Source: Glycomyces artemisiae (GTDB lineage: Bacteria > Actinomycetota > Actinomycetes > Mycobacteriales > Micromonosporaceae). Taken from it: a stretch of DNA of 64,000 nucleotides. The stretch is taken from positions 62,001-126,000 of the forward strand of contig NZ_PVTJ01000012.1 in assembly GCF_003002955.1 (NCBI RefSeq). Direction: 5' to 3'. Every line of letters starts with the position of its first letter. Position 1 is the first letter of the stretch. Below are positions 16,902 to 25,953 of this stretch, one piece after another. The position numbers and the translations under genes were made by a program. Below the pieces are notes generated by a model. The model was not told where the DNA came from. It was given only the letters and a program-made list of their open reading frames with translations, and made no database searches.

Positions 16902-17930
16902 TCAGCCGAAGACGTCCGGGTTCTGGCAGTGGAGGAGGGGTTCGCCCGCGAGGAAGCGAGCGGTCTCCTCGGCGGTGATGCGGGCGGCGTTGTGGGCGGT
17001 CTCGCGGCTGGCGCCCGCGAGGTGCGGGGTCATGACGATCCCGTCGGTGCGCAGGAGGCGGGACGCGGCGGGGATGGGCTCCTCGGGGTAGACGTCGAAC
17101 GCGGCCGCGAAGAGGTGGCCGGCGTCGAGGGCGTCGCAGACCGCGTCGTAGTCGACGAGCGCGCCGCGGGCGCAGTTGACGAGGACCGAGCCGGCCGGCA
17201 TCGCCGCGATCTGGGCGGCGCCGATCATGCCGCGCGTGTCCGGGGTGAGTCGGGCGTGGAGCGACAGCACGTCGGACTGCGCGAGGAGTTCGGGCAGGCC
17301 GAGCGGCTCGGCGATCCCGGCGAGGAGCGCCGGGTCGACGTACGGGTCGTGGACGACGACGCGCGCGCCGAAGCCGCCCGCGATGCGCGCCACCCGGATC
17401 CCGATGGCGCCGTAGCCGATCAGGCCGACCGTGCGGCCCTCCAGCTCCAGGCCCACCGAGTCGTACCGGTAGTAGTCGCCGCGCCAGGTCCCCGCGGCGA
17501 GGTCGCCGTGGACCTGCGGAATGCGGCGCATCGCGGCGAGCATGAGCGCGATCGTGTGCTCCGCGGTGGCGGTGGCGTTGCGGCCGGGGGCGCTGGAGAC
17601 CGCGACGCCGTGCTTCGTGGCCGCGTCGAGGTTGACGTTCACCGGCCCGCCGCGGCCCACGGCCACGAACGCGAGGTCCGGGCAGGCCTCCAGGACCCGC
17701 GCGGTGATCGGCGCCATCTGCGTGACGCACACGCGGACGCCTTGCAGCGCATCGATGATCGCGTCCTCGGTGCCGGAGGCCTCGACGACTTCGGCGACGG
17801 GCCCGAACGGCGTGTCCGGCCAGTCCAGGGCGAGCTCGGCGATCTCCAGGCCGTCGACGCGCTCGCGCAGCGCGGCGGCGAGCAGGCCGGGCAGGACGAA
17901 GCTGTCGCCCGCGGCGAGCACTCGGGTCAT
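16902..17930 (-). CDS. D-isomer-specific 2-hydroxyacid dehydrogenase
   Basis: A 342-residue NAD(P)-dependent dehydrogenase of the phosphoglycerate dehydrogenase-like family. The nucleotide-binding glycine motif is GLIGYGAIGIRVA. The catalytic residues are Arg in NCARGALVD, Glu in VYPEEPIP and His in MTPHLAGASRETA. There is no C-terminal ACT domain, so it is not the regulated serine-pathway enzyme. Its start overlaps the preceding phosphatase stop (ATGA). As last gene of the sugar operon it may oxidise a sugar-derived 2-hydroxyacid or reduce a 2-keto acid. Confidence 0.9.
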   Translation of the reverse strand: MTRVLAAGDSFVLPGLLAAALRERVDGLEIAELALDWPDTPFGPVAEVVEASGTEDAIIDALQGVRVCVTQMAPITARVLEACPDLAFVAVGRGGPVNVNLDAATKHGVAVSSAPGRNATATAEHTIALMLAAMRRIPQVHGDLAAGTWRGDYYRYDSVGLELEGRTVGLIGYGAIGIRVARIAGGFGARVVVHDPYVDPALLAGIAEPLGLPELLAQSDVLSLHARLTPDTRGMIGAAQIAAMPAGSVLVNCARGALVDYDAVCDALDAGHLFAAAFDVYPEEPIPAASRLLRTDGIVMTPHLAGASRETAHNAARITAEETARFLAGEPLLHCQNPDVFG

Positions 17931-18541
17931 CGGTGGTCCTCCTCATCGGTCCAGACGGGGGTATTGAACTGGAGCAGCGAGCGCCGCCCTCCGGCGACCC
18001 GCACTTCGGTGAGCCCCACGTTGCGCACCACGGGGAGCCGCCGCCGGTACTCCGAGAGCGGGATGCCGAGCCAGTCGCACAGGACGAGGCGCATGAGCGT
18101 CGAGTGCCACACGACGAGCACGCGCCCGCCCTCGTGGGCGGCGGCGATCTCGTCGAGGCAGGCGCTGGCGCGGGCGACGGCGGCGACGGGGTCCTCCCCG
18201 CCGGGGAGGTGGTCGCCGACGGGGTCCTTCTCGAAGGCGGCGTAGCGGTCCGGGAACCGCTCGCGCATCTCGGCGCCGGTGAGGCCCTCGCCGTCGCCGA
18301 AGGCGACCTCGCGGAGGCGGTCGTCCCTGAAGGGCGGCAGGGCGGTCGAGGCGGCGGCGGGCGCGAGGGTCTCGACGGCGCGCGTCAGGTCGGAGGACCA
18401 GACGGCGGCGAGTCCGGCGCCCGCGGCCCACGCGCCGAGGCTGCGGGCCTGGTCGCGGCCGCGGTCGGTGAGCGGGACGTCGGTGGTCCCGGTGTACCGG
18501 TTCTCGGCGTGCCAGACGGTCTCGCCGTGGCGCACCATCAC
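17927..18541 (-). CDS. Histidine phosphatase family protein
   Basis: A 204-residue member of the phosphoglycerate mutase-like phosphatases. The nucleophile motif VRHGETVWHAENR is at the very N-terminus, the second basic motif is SSDLTRAVETL, the acid is in LREVAFGDGEG and the second His in VVWHSTLMRLV. The likely start is the GTG at 18541, 8 bp after the kinase stop, or the ATG one codon later; it lacks a clear ribosome site and is presumably coupled. It lies between an FGGY kinase gene and a 2-hydroxyacid dehydrogenase gene and probably dephosphorylates a pathway intermediate. The substrate is unknown. Confidence 0.88.
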   Translation of the reverse strand: MMVRHGETVWHAENRYTGTTDVPLTDRGRDQARSLGAWAAGAGLAAVWSSDLTRAVETLAPAAASTALPPFRDDRLREVAFGDGEGLTGAEMRERFPDRYAAFEKDPVGDHLPGGEDPVAAVARASACLDEIAAAHEGGRVLVVWHSTLMRLVLCDWLGIPLSEYRRRLPVVRNVGLTEVRVAGGRRSLLQFNTPVWTDEEDHR

Positions 18542-18549
18542 GATGTCGG

Positions 18550-20016
18550 TCAGTGTTCGGCCCTCCGGTGGACATGGGCGGTGAACGGCCGGTCGATCCG
18601 GCCCCGCTCATGGAGATGGTCGGTGAAGCGCAGGTAGAGGTCGGTGAGCGCGCGGTGCCGGGACGCGTCCGGCTCTACGCGCTCGCCGGTGCCGGTCATC
18701 CGCGCCGCGGCGTCCACTAGGGATGTACCGGTGGAGGTGGCGGCGAGGACGGCCATCCCGGCGGCGGACTCGGCGTGCGCGGGGAGGCGCGCGGGCCGTC
18801 CGAGGAGGTCGGCGCGCAGCTGGGACCAGTACCGGTTGGCGCTGCCGCCGCCGGTGAAGGCGAGGTCGCCGCCGACGGGCGCGCCGAGGTGGTCGAGGTA
18901 GTCGAAGCAGAGGCGCTCGACGCAGGCGAGGCCGGTGAGGACGCCGCTGAGGACGTCGGCGTCGTCGTCGGTGGTGCCGAGCGTGAACGGTTCGAGATCG
19001 GCTGCGGCGAAGGGGAACCGCTCGCCGCCGGTCCCGGCGAGCGGGTAGACGACGGGCCCGGGGCCGCGTTCGGCGGCGACGGCGGTGAGCGCGTCGAGGT
19101 CGGCGCCCGGGAGGAGCCGCGCGAGGGCCCCGGCGCCGCTGGAGGAGGCGCCGCCGGGCAGCCAGGTGCCGCCGGGGCCGCGGTGGCAGTAGACGACGCC
19201 GCCGGGGTCGCGCACCAGGTGCTCCGACACTCCCTTGAGGACGAGTGTGGTGCCGAGGACCGAGTTCCAGGAGCCGGTGGCGAGCGCGCCGCCCGCGAGC
19301 TGTGCCGCGCAGCCGTCGGTCATCCCGGCGATGATCGGCGTCCCGGCGGGGATGCCGGTGGCCGCGGCGCCCGCGGGGCCGACGTCGCCGATGACGGTGC
19401 CGGGCCGGACCACGTCCGGCATGAGCGACAAGGGGATGCCGAGCGCGTCGAGGACCTCGGCGGGCCAGCGCTCCTCGACGAGGTCGTAGCCGGTCTTGAG
19501 GGCGTGGCTGGCGTCGGCGGCGAGCCGGCGGCCCGCGAGGCGCCAGGTGATGAGGTCCGGCTGGTGGAGCAGCCGGGTTCCGCCCTCGGACTGCTCCACC
19601 AGCCGGAGGAGCTTGGGGAGCGCCCAGCCCGGCTGCATGCGCCGGTAGCCGAGGCGGTCCCAGACTTCGGCGCCGGACTCGTTGACGCGCTCGGCTTCCG
19701 CCGCGGCGCGGGCGTCGTCGTACATGAGGCCCGGCGTGGCGGGGCGGCCCGCGTCGTCGGCGAGGAGGATCGTGCCGGAGGTGCCGTCGGCGGCGAACCC
19801 GGCGATGCGGGCGGCGTCGAGGGCCGCGGTCGCTTCGCGGGCGGCGGTGCAGAACGCGGTCCACCACTGCTCGGGGTCCTGCTCGTGGCGGGCGCCGTCG
19901 CGGGTCCCGGTGAGCGGCGCGGAGCCCCGGCCGAGGACGCGTCCGGCGTCGTCGACGGCGAGCACGCGGACGCTCTGCGTGCCGAGGTCGGCGCCGATCC
20001 AGACGCGGTCAGCCAC
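18550..20016 (-). CDS. FGGY-family carbohydrate kinase
   Basis: A 488-residue sugar kinase with the two actin-like lobes. N-terminal phosphate loop: IGADLGTQSVRVLAVDD. The catalytic base Asp is in IIAGMTDGCAAQL and the ATP-side glycines in AFTGGGSANRYWSQ. The length is typical of xylulokinase-like proteins. It overlaps the upstream FGGY kinase by 8 bp and precedes the phosphatase by 8 bp. It phosphorylates a pentulose, tetrulose or polyol imported by the adjacent ABC system; the exact substrate is not clear. Confidence 0.88.
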   Translation of the reverse strand: MADRVWIGADLGTQSVRVLAVDDAGRVLGRGSAPLTGTRDGARHEQDPEQWWTAFCTAAREATAALDAARIAGFAADGTSGTILLADDAGRPATPGLMYDDARAAAEAERVNESGAEVWDRLGYRRMQPGWALPKLLRLVEQSEGGTRLLHQPDLITWRLAGRRLAADASHALKTGYDLVEERWPAEVLDALGIPLSLMPDVVRPGTVIGDVGPAGAAATGIPAGTPIIAGMTDGCAAQLAGGALATGSWNSVLGTTLVLKGVSEHLVRDPGGVVYCHRGPGGTWLPGGASSSGAGALARLLPGADLDALTAVAAERGPGPVVYPLAGTGGERFPFAAADLEPFTLGTTDDDADVLSGVLTGLACVERLCFDYLDHLGAPVGGDLAFTGGGSANRYWSQLRADLLGRPARLPAHAESAAGMAVLAATSTGTSLVDAAARMTGTGERVEPDASRHRALTDLYLRFTDHLHERGRIDRPFTAHVHRRAEH

Positions 20017-21487
20017 GGCGTCCCGCCTGGACCCGCCAGCCCGCGCGGGCGACGTCGCGCAGCGCCAGGAACTGCGCGTAGAGGTCGTCGTAGAGCCCTG
20101 CGTCCTCGGGTTCGAACCGGTCGCCGGGGCGCACGTACTTCGCTGCGGCCGTTGCCAGGTCGGGTTCGGCGCCGGTGGCGACGAGGCCGGACAGGAACGC
20201 GCCCTTCGCGCCGATCTCGGTGTCGGCGGTGCGCACGGCCGGAACGCCGGTGGCGTCGGCGATCATCCGGCACCACAGGTCGCTGCCCGCGCCGCCGCCG
20301 CACAGGCGCAGCTCGTCGACTGCCGCGCCGGAGGCGGCGAGGCAGTCCTTGATGGTGAGGCTCAGGCCCTCGAAGACGGCGCGGGCGAGGTGCTCGCGGT
20401 CGTGTTCGAGGGTGAGGCCCCAGAAGGTGCCGCGGGCGGCGGTGTCGAGGAACGGGGCCCTCTCCCCGGCCGGGGAGAGGTACGGGAGGAACACCAGGCC
20501 GCCCGCGCCCGGCGGCGCGAGTTCGGCGAGGTCGCCGAGTTCCTCCGGGGTGTCGAGGCCGAGCATGGCTGTGGCCCAGTCGATCACCTCGGTCCCGGCG
20601 AGGGTCGGGTAGACGCGGAGCCACTGGCCGGTCGAGTCGAGGGCGACGGTGAGCCCGGCCGGTTCGCCGGAAGTGTCGGTCCCGGTGCGTACGATCTCGG
20701 TGCACAGGGTGGTCCCGAGGATCGCGCAGCCCGTGCCCGCGGTGGCGGCTCCGGCGCCGATCGCGGTGGACGCGACGTCGTAGGGCGCCATGACGACCGG
20801 TACTCCGGCCGGGAGTCCGAGCGCCGCGGCGGCTTCGGGGCGCAGCGCGGCGGCGCGCCGGCCGTCGCCGAGGACCTGCGGAAGGAGGCGGGCGGCCCGG
20901 GAGAGGCCGAACAGCTCGACGAGGCGCGGCGCGTAGTCGCGGGTCGCGGGGTCGAGGAACGGCGCGGAGGCGTCGGACTCGTCGGCCGCGAACAGGCCCG
21001 TCAGGTTGTGGAAGACCCAGCCGCCGCAGGTGAGCGCGGCGTGGGACCGGTCGAGGCGGTCGGGGTCGTGCTCGGCGAGCCAGGCGAGGACGGCGTTCGG
21101 CAGGCCCGGGAACGTGAGCGATCCGTTGGCGCGGAACGCCTCGTCGAGGATCCCTGCGTCCCGCCAGCGGTCCACTATTGGCGCCGCGCGCCCGTCGGAC
21201 CACAGGACGGCCGGGCCGGTCGGCGCGCCGTCGGCGTCGACGAGCCAGCAGCCGTCGCCTTGGGCGGTCAGGGCGATCATGTCGGGCGGGCCCGGGAGGT
21301 GCCGGGCCGCTTCGCGGACGGCCGCGGCGGTCTCGCGCCAGACCTCGGCCATGTCCTGCTCGGCCCAGCCGGTGCGGGGGCGCTGCACGCCGACCGCGCC
21401 GCGGACGACGGCGAGCTCCGTGCCGTCGTCGGCGTGGGCGACGGCCTTGATCGCGGTGGTGCCCGCGTCGATCGAGATGGAGGTCAT
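20009..21487 (-). CDS. FGGY-family carbohydrate kinase (second, xylulokinase/erythritol kinase-like)
   Basis: A 492-residue FGGY kinase distinct from its neighbour. The phosphate loop is SIDAGTTAIKAVAHADDG, the catalytic Asp in VVMAPYDVASTAIGAG and the C-terminal glycine motif in LRLCGGGAGSDLWCRMI. The conserved FLPYLSPAGERAPF segment is present. Two different FGGY kinases in one operon suggest two related substrates, or a polyol and its keto form, as in known actinobacterial tetritol loci. It starts 4 bp downstream of the permease stop. Confidence 0.88.
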   Translation of the reverse strand: MTSISIDAGTTAIKAVAHADDGTELAVVRGAVGVQRPRTGWAEQDMAEVWRETAAAVREAARHLPGPPDMIALTAQGDGCWLVDADGAPTGPAVLWSDGRAAPIVDRWRDAGILDEAFRANGSLTFPGLPNAVLAWLAEHDPDRLDRSHAALTCGGWVFHNLTGLFAADESDASAPFLDPATRDYAPRLVELFGLSRAARLLPQVLGDGRRAAALRPEAAAALGLPAGVPVVMAPYDVASTAIGAGAATAGTGCAILGTTLCTEIVRTGTDTSGEPAGLTVALDSTGQWLRVYPTLAGTEVIDWATAMLGLDTPEELGDLAELAPPGAGGLVFLPYLSPAGERAPFLDTAARGTFWGLTLEHDREHLARAVFEGLSLTIKDCLAASGAAVDELRLCGGGAGSDLWCRMIADATGVPAVRTADTEIGAKGAFLSGLVATGAEPDLATAAAKYVRPGDRFEPEDAGLYDDLYAQFLALRDVARAGWRVQAGRRG

Positions 21488-21491
21488 GGCG

Positions 21492-22730
21492 TCATCCTCT
21501 CCCGTGCGCCTGGCGCGAGCGGCGCGCGAACGAGTCGAGCGCGACGGCGAGGACGAGGACCGCGCCGGTGATCATGAACCGGTACGACGAGTCGAGGTTG
21601 AGCAGCGTCAGGCCGCTGGAGATCGACTGGATCACCAGGATGCCGAGGAGCGCCGAGAACGCCGAGCCGCGCCCGCCGAACAGGCTGGTGCCGCCGATGA
21701 CGGCCGCGGCGATGGCGTTCAGGTTGACGTCGCCGGTGCCGGTGGACTGGGTGGCGGCCGCGAGGCGGGCGGCGGCGAGCACGCCGCCGACGGCCGCGAG
21801 GGTCGAGCACATCACGAACGTCCACGCGTACACGGACTTCACGTTGATGCCCGCGCGGCGCGCGGCCTCGGGGTTCCCGCCGACCGCGTAGATCGACCGC
21901 CCGAACTTCGTGCGCGAGAGCACGTAGTGCATGACGAGGACCACGACGACGAACAGCACGAACATCCAGGCGACGCCGCGGGTCTTGTTCAGGTAGAACA
22001 CGGTGAAGCCGAGTGCGGCGAGCACCAGAGCCGCGCGGAACACCAGCAGCCGCGGCGAGGGCGCGGACAGCCCGGCCGCCTTGCGCGTGCGCGCCCCCGC
22101 AAGGCTCGTGCCGAGGAACCCCGCCGCTGCAATGATGGCGAACAGGTACGACATCCACTCCGGCACGAACCACAATTGGGCGAACTGCACCAGGTCGGAG
22201 TCGTACGGCAGGTTGACGGCGTTCTGGCCGCGCAGCAGCCACAGCTGCACGCCGAGGAACGCGAGGAGCCCGGCGAGGGTCATCACGAACGAGGGCACCG
22301 CGAACCGGTTGAAGCCCTGCGCGTACACGAACCCGATGAGGCACCCGGTGGCGACGGCCGCGAGGATCGCGAGCCAGATCGGCTGCTCGTAGCGGACCAT
22401 GACGAGCGCGGTGACGGCGGCGGCGACGCCGCTGACCGAGCCGACGGACAGGTCGATCTGGCCGACCAGGAGCACGCACACGATCCCGAGCGCGAGGAAC
22501 CCGACGGGAACGATGTCGAACGACAGGTTGACGAGGTTCGTGCTCGACAGGAACGTGCGGTTGAGGAGCTGGAACACCGTCCAGATGACGACGATCCCGC
22601 CGAAGACGGGGAGCATCCCCAGGTCGCCGTCGCGCACTCGCCGGAACGCGGCGCGCACGGCGTCGCCGAGGGTCTGCGGGGCGACGAGGCGCTCGTCCTG
22701 GAGGTCGAGGGCGGGGGTCTCGGGGCTCAT
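21492..22730 (-). CDS. Sugar ABC transporter permease, ribose/xylose (XylH) type
   Basis: A 412-residue polytopic membrane protein of the BPD_transp_2 family. Signature stretches are VGQIDLSVGSVSG near the first helices and GGNPEAARRAGINVKSVYAW, the cytoplasmic loop that contacts the ATPase. At 412 residues it is longer than ribose permeases, like XylH. It overlaps the ATPase gene by 4 bp and precedes the kinases. It forms the channel of an importer with the lipoprotein at 23562-24623. Confidence 0.9.
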   Translation of the reverse strand: MSPETPALDLQDERLVAPQTLGDAVRAAFRRVRDGDLGMLPVFGGIVVIWTVFQLLNRTFLSSTNLVNLSFDIVPVGFLALGIVCVLLVGQIDLSVGSVSGVAAAVTALVMVRYEQPIWLAILAAVATGCLIGFVYAQGFNRFAVPSFVMTLAGLLAFLGVQLWLLRGQNAVNLPYDSDLVQFAQLWFVPEWMSYLFAIIAAAGFLGTSLAGARTRKAAGLSAPSPRLLVFRAALVLAALGFTVFYLNKTRGVAWMFVLFVVVVLVMHYVLSRTKFGRSIYAVGGNPEAARRAGINVKSVYAWTFVMCSTLAAVGGVLAAARLAAATQSTGTGDVNLNAIAAAVIGGTSLFGGRGSAFSALLGILVIQSISSGLTLLNLDSSYRFMITGAVLVLAVALDSFARRSRQAHGRG

Positions 22731-23530
22731 CGGGGGTCGCTCCCTTGGGAAGTGCGGTCGGCGGTGCGGGAGGCCCGCTGCGCCACGACGTTGTCGGCGG
22801 CGCCCGTGATCGCCGCGATGATGTCTTCAGTGGACACGGTGCGGGCGTCGAAGACGCCGTTGTTGCGGCCCAGGCGGAGCACGGCCACCCGGTCGGCGAC
22901 CGCGCGCACGTCCTCCATGTTGTGGGAGATCATGACCACGCCGAGCCCCTTGTCCCGCAGGCGCTCCACGAGGTTGAGGACTTCGGCGGTCTGGGCCACG
23001 CCGAGCGCGGCGGTCGGCTCGTCGAGGAGGATCACCTTCGGGTCGCCCAGGAGCGACCGGGCGATGGCGACGGTCTGGCGCTGCCCGCCCGAGAGCGCCG
23101 CCACGGGCACGCTCAACGTGGGGATCTTCGCCGAGAGCTGGCGCAGCAGCTCCCAGGACCGCTTCTCCATGGCGACGTCGTCGAGGAGGAACGGCCGGAT
23201 CTCCCTGCCCAGGAACAGGTTCGCCTTCACGTCGAGGTTCTCGCACAGCGCGAGGTCCTGGAACACGGTGGCGATCCCGAGGGCGTGGACCTGCGTCGGC
23301 GATTCGAGCCGCACCTCGCGGCCCTCGAACTCGATCGTCCCCGAGTCGGGCGGGTGGACGCCCGCGAGGACTTTCACGAGCGTGGACTTCCCGGCGCCGT
23401 TGTCGCCGACGACCGCGACGACCTCCCCCTCGCCGACGTCGAGGTCGACGTCGGCGAGGGCGGCGACCGCGCCGAAGCTCTTGGAGATCCCGCGCAGCGA
23501 CAGCACCGTCGCCGCTCCTGTCTTCGTCAT
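22727..23530 (-). CDS. Sugar ABC transporter ATP-binding protein (single cassette)
   Basis: A 267-residue ABC ATPase with Walker A GDNGAGKSTL, the signature LSGGQRQTVAIARSL, Walker B VILLDEPTAALG and switch histidine MISHNMED. Ribose and xylose systems usually use one polypeptide with two cassettes; this has one and would act as a homodimer, as in the FrcA/XylG-like single-domain subgroup. It lies between the genes for the binding protein and the permease. Confidence 0.9.
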   Translation of the reverse strand: MTKTGAATVLSLRGISKSFGAVAALADVDLDVGEGEVVAVVGDNGAGKSTLVKVLAGVHPPDSGTIEFEGREVRLESPTQVHALGIATVFQDLALCENLDVKANLFLGREIRPFLLDDVAMEKRSWELLRQLSAKIPTLSVPVAALSGGQRQTVAIARSLLGDPKVILLDEPTAALGVAQTAEVLNLVERLRDKGLGVVMISHNMEDVRAVADRVAVLRLGRNNGVFDARTVSTEDIIAAITGAADNVVAQRASRTADRTSQGSDPR

Positions 23531-23561
23531 GGTCTGGTCTGTTCCTTTACGTGCGAAGGGG

Positions 23562-24623
23562 TTACGCGATGCCGAGCGCGGCGCAGGCGTCGGCGTACTC
23601 GGGCGTGCAGACGTCCTCGACGGCGAGCACGCCCTCGGGGCCGAAGACCACCTCGGCGAGGTTCTCCTGCGTGACCACCGTGGGCTCGAACAGCTGCGAC
23701 GGGGTGTCGAACAGGTCGTGCGTGGCCTCGGGCTCCTCGCCCTGCATGAGCGCGTACGCGGCGTCGGCGGCGGCCTCGGCGACGATGCTGATCGGCTTGG
23801 AGATGGTGTTGTACTGGTCCCCCGCGATGATCCGCTGGATCGCGGCCAGCTCGGCGTCGTTCCCGGTGATCGGGGGCACTTCCGCGTCGGCGGCCTTGAA
23901 CGCGGCGATCGCGCCGCCGCCGGTGCCGTCGTTCGCGGCGACGACGCCCGCGATCTGCCCGTCGAACTGGGCGATCTGGCCGCCGACCCACTGCTGTGCG
24001 TCCTCGGGCGACCAGTCCGGGGTGTCGTACTCGGCGAGGAGCGCGTACCCGGAGTCGTCGATCGCGTTGTGGATGCCCTGCTTGATGAGTCCGGCCGCGG
24101 CGTCGGTCGGCGAGCCGTTCACCTGGAGCAGGCCCCCTTCGGCGCCCTCGGCGTCGAGGTGGTCCACGAGCGACTGGCCGATGGCCTCGCCGATCGCCTC
24201 GTTGTCGAAGGAGATGTAGAAGTCCGCGGGCTTGTCGGGGATGGGGCGGTCGTAGGCGACGACCTTGACGCCCTGGGACTGCGCGGTCTGCACGATCGTG
24301 GCCGCGGCGGTCGAGTCGACCGGGTCGATCACGATCACCTCGGCGCCCTGCGCGATGGCCGAGTTCGCCTGCTGCTGCTGGAGGGCCGCGTCCGAGTCGG
24401 CGTTCTGGTAGATCACCTCGCAGTCGGCGCACAGCTCGCCCATGCGCTGCTCGAACAGCGGCGCGTCGTACTGCTCGTAGCGGGTCGAGGCGAGGTCGGG
24501 CATGAGGAAGGCGACCGTCCCGGCGCCGTCCCCGCCTTCGCCCGTCCCGGGCTCTTCGGCGCAGGCCGCGAGGGCGGCCAGGGCCAGCACGCCGGTGAGG
24601 GCACCAGCTGCAAGTCTGCTCAT
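23562..24623 (-). CDS. Sugar-binding lipoprotein of an ABC transporter
   Basis: A 353-residue solute-binding protein of the periplasmic-binding-protein family 4 (XylF/RbsB type). The lipobox is LAALAAC with the lipidated C21. The mature part shows VAFLMPDLASTRYEQYD, VIVIDPVDSTAAATIV and VVAANDGTGGGAIAAF, matching the ribose/xylose-binder pattern. The ATG at 24623 has AAGGAG nine bases upstream. It is the first gene of a seven-gene operon that faces a DeoR regulator. It captures the unknown sugar or polyol outside the cell. Confidence 0.92.
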   Translation of the reverse strand: MSRLAAGALTGVLALAALAACAEEPGTGEGGDGAGTVAFLMPDLASTRYEQYDAPLFEQRMGELCADCEVIYQNADSDAALQQQQANSAIAQGAEVIVIDPVDSTAAATIVQTAQSQGVKVVAYDRPIPDKPADFYISFDNEAIGEAIGQSLVDHLDAEGAEGGLLQVNGSPTDAAAGLIKQGIHNAIDDSGYALLAEYDTPDWSPEDAQQWVGGQIAQFDGQIAGVVAANDGTGGGAIAAFKAADAEVPPITGNDAELAAIQRIIAGDQYNTISKPISIVAEAAADAAYALMQGEEPEATHDLFDTPSQLFEPTVVTQENLAEVVFGPEGVLAVEDVCTPEYADACAALGIA

Positions 24624-24675
24624 CGACGACTCCTTTGTCGGTTCCCTGACGGGAGGGGTTGTGTCGTGACTGCGA

Positions 24676-24705
24676 CCGTAGACCCGCACCGGCCCGGATG
24701 TCACT
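24676..24705 (-). promoter_or_regulatory. Candidate promoter of the sugar operon
   Basis: On the minus strand GTGACA (24700-24705) and TACGGT (24676-24681) are separated by 18 bp, about 50 bp before the binding-protein start. The octamer ACGAACAG occurs just upstream (24719-24726) and again before the DeoR gene (24883-24890), as could be expected for shared DeoR operators. Confidence 0.5.
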
Positions 24706-24899
24706 ACCGCGCGCGAAACGAACAGGATCGGTGTTGTAAGCGACCGCAGGATTGTGTTAAGAAGGTCCGGAGCCGCACACCGGGGCGGCCGTCACCGCTT
24801 GCCTTGCAGCGAGGGAGACGCCGCTCAGGAGGCCCGGACTCCCGGCCCGCGCGGCTCGCGGGGGTTGTTCACTTCACACGGAACGAACAGAGGTCGACC

Positions 24900-25802
24900 A
24901 TGGCGCCGGAACCCGATCCCGCAGGCGAAGGGGGCCGCGCGCCGCGCGCCCGCCGCGAAATGATCAGGACCCGCGTGGTGGACGAGGGGTTCGTGCGCAT
25001 CGAGCAGCTCGCCGCCGACCTCGGCGTCACGACCATGACGATCCGCCGCGACCTCGACTACCTCCAGCGGGAGGGCTGGCTGCGGAAGGTGCGCGGCGGC
25101 GCGACCGCGCAGCCCTCGACGGCGTTCCACGGCGACGTGCGGCACCGCATGGGCGCCATGGCGGAAGCGAAGGAGGCCATCGCGCGGGCGGCGCTGCGCC
25201 TGGTCAAACCCGGGCAGTCGGTGCTCCTGGACGAGTCCACGACGGCGCTCGCGCTCGCCGAGCTGCTCCCCGAGCGCGCGCCGCTCACGGTGATCACGTA
25301 CTTCGGGCCGGTGATCCAGACGCTCGCGGGGAGCCCGGGGATCGAGCTGATCTCCTTGGGCGGCACGTACTACCCGGCGTACGACGCCTACCTGGGACTG
25401 CGCACAGTGGACTCGGTGTCGAGCCTGCACGCGGACCTGCTGTTCGCGTCGACCACGGCGATCACGCGCGGCTCGTGCTACCACCAGTCGCCCGAGACCG
25501 TGGCGGTGAAGCGCGCGTTGATGGACGCATGCGACCGCCGCGTGCTCCTGGTGGACCACACCAAGTTCCAGCGCCGCGGGCTCTACCGGCTCGCGCCGGT
25601 CGCCGACTTCGATCTGGTCGTGGTCGACCCGGACATCCCGGCGGCGCGGCTGGAGGAGCTCCAGTCGACGGCCGCGAAAGTCCTTGTGGCGCCCGCGGAG
25701 TTACTCCCCGAGCCCGGAGGCGGCGAGCACCTGGGCCCGCCCGTCGCCGGTGAGTCACCCAATTGGTTCCCAATGTCGGATTTTTCAGCCCTAAGTCGAT
25801 GA
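24900..25802 (+). CDS. DeoR family transcriptional regulator
   Basis: A 300-residue regulator. The N-terminal DeoR helix-turn-helix reads IEQLAADLGVTTMTIRRDLDYL followed by the EGWLRKVRGGA wing, given as two parts of one motif. The C-terminal sugar-phosphate sensor domain includes SVLLDESTTALALAELL and LLFASTTAI. AGAGG precedes the ATG at 24900. It diverges from the sugar ABC/kinase operon and probably represses it until a phosphorylated sugar is present. Oddity: the last 14 or so codons (PNWFPMSDFSALSR) are AT-rich, and the base composition of the whole region changes at about 25757. The native C-terminus may therefore have been replaced. Confidence 0.9.
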   Translation: MAPEPDPAGEGGRAPRARREMIRTRVVDEGFVRIEQLAADLGVTTMTIRRDLDYLQREGWLRKVRGGATAQPSTAFHGDVRHRMGAMAEAKEAIARAALRLVKPGQSVLLDESTTALALAELLPERAPLTVITYFGPVIQTLAGSPGIELISLGGTYYPAYDAYLGLRTVDSVSSLHADLLFASTTAITRGSCYHQSPETVAVKRALMDACDRRVLLVDHTKFQRRGLYRLAPVADFDLVVVDPDIPAARLEELQSTAAKVLVAPAELLPEPGGGEHLGPPVAGESPNWFPMSDFSALSR

Positions 25803-25885
25803 CGAACTGACAACCAACAGTGGCAAGCAGCCAAAGTGGGCGCGGTTGCCGGTCGCCATGGGCCACTACCCAGAGTTGGAAAACG

Positions 25886-25915
25886 TTGACAAAGTTCCGC
25901 CAACTTAGCTACCAT
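25886..25915 (+). promoter_or_regulatory. Sigma-70-type promoter of the island lipoprotein
   Basis: TTGACA (25886-25891) and TACCAT (25910-25915) are 18 bp apart, 38 bp before the GTG start at 25954. This is the best consensus-like promoter in the window. Confidence 0.6.
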
Positions 25916-25953
25916 TAGCATTACGCACCAGTCCCCTCCAAGAAAGGCCGCAG

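Noticed and set aside
21006-25802. A 1598-codon open frame on the plus strand covering the sugar operon
   Set aside because: Except for the deoR part after 24900 it is the antisense of well-supported kinase and ABC genes, with a Val/Gly/Glu/Arg-rich, family-free translation; an effect of high GC.
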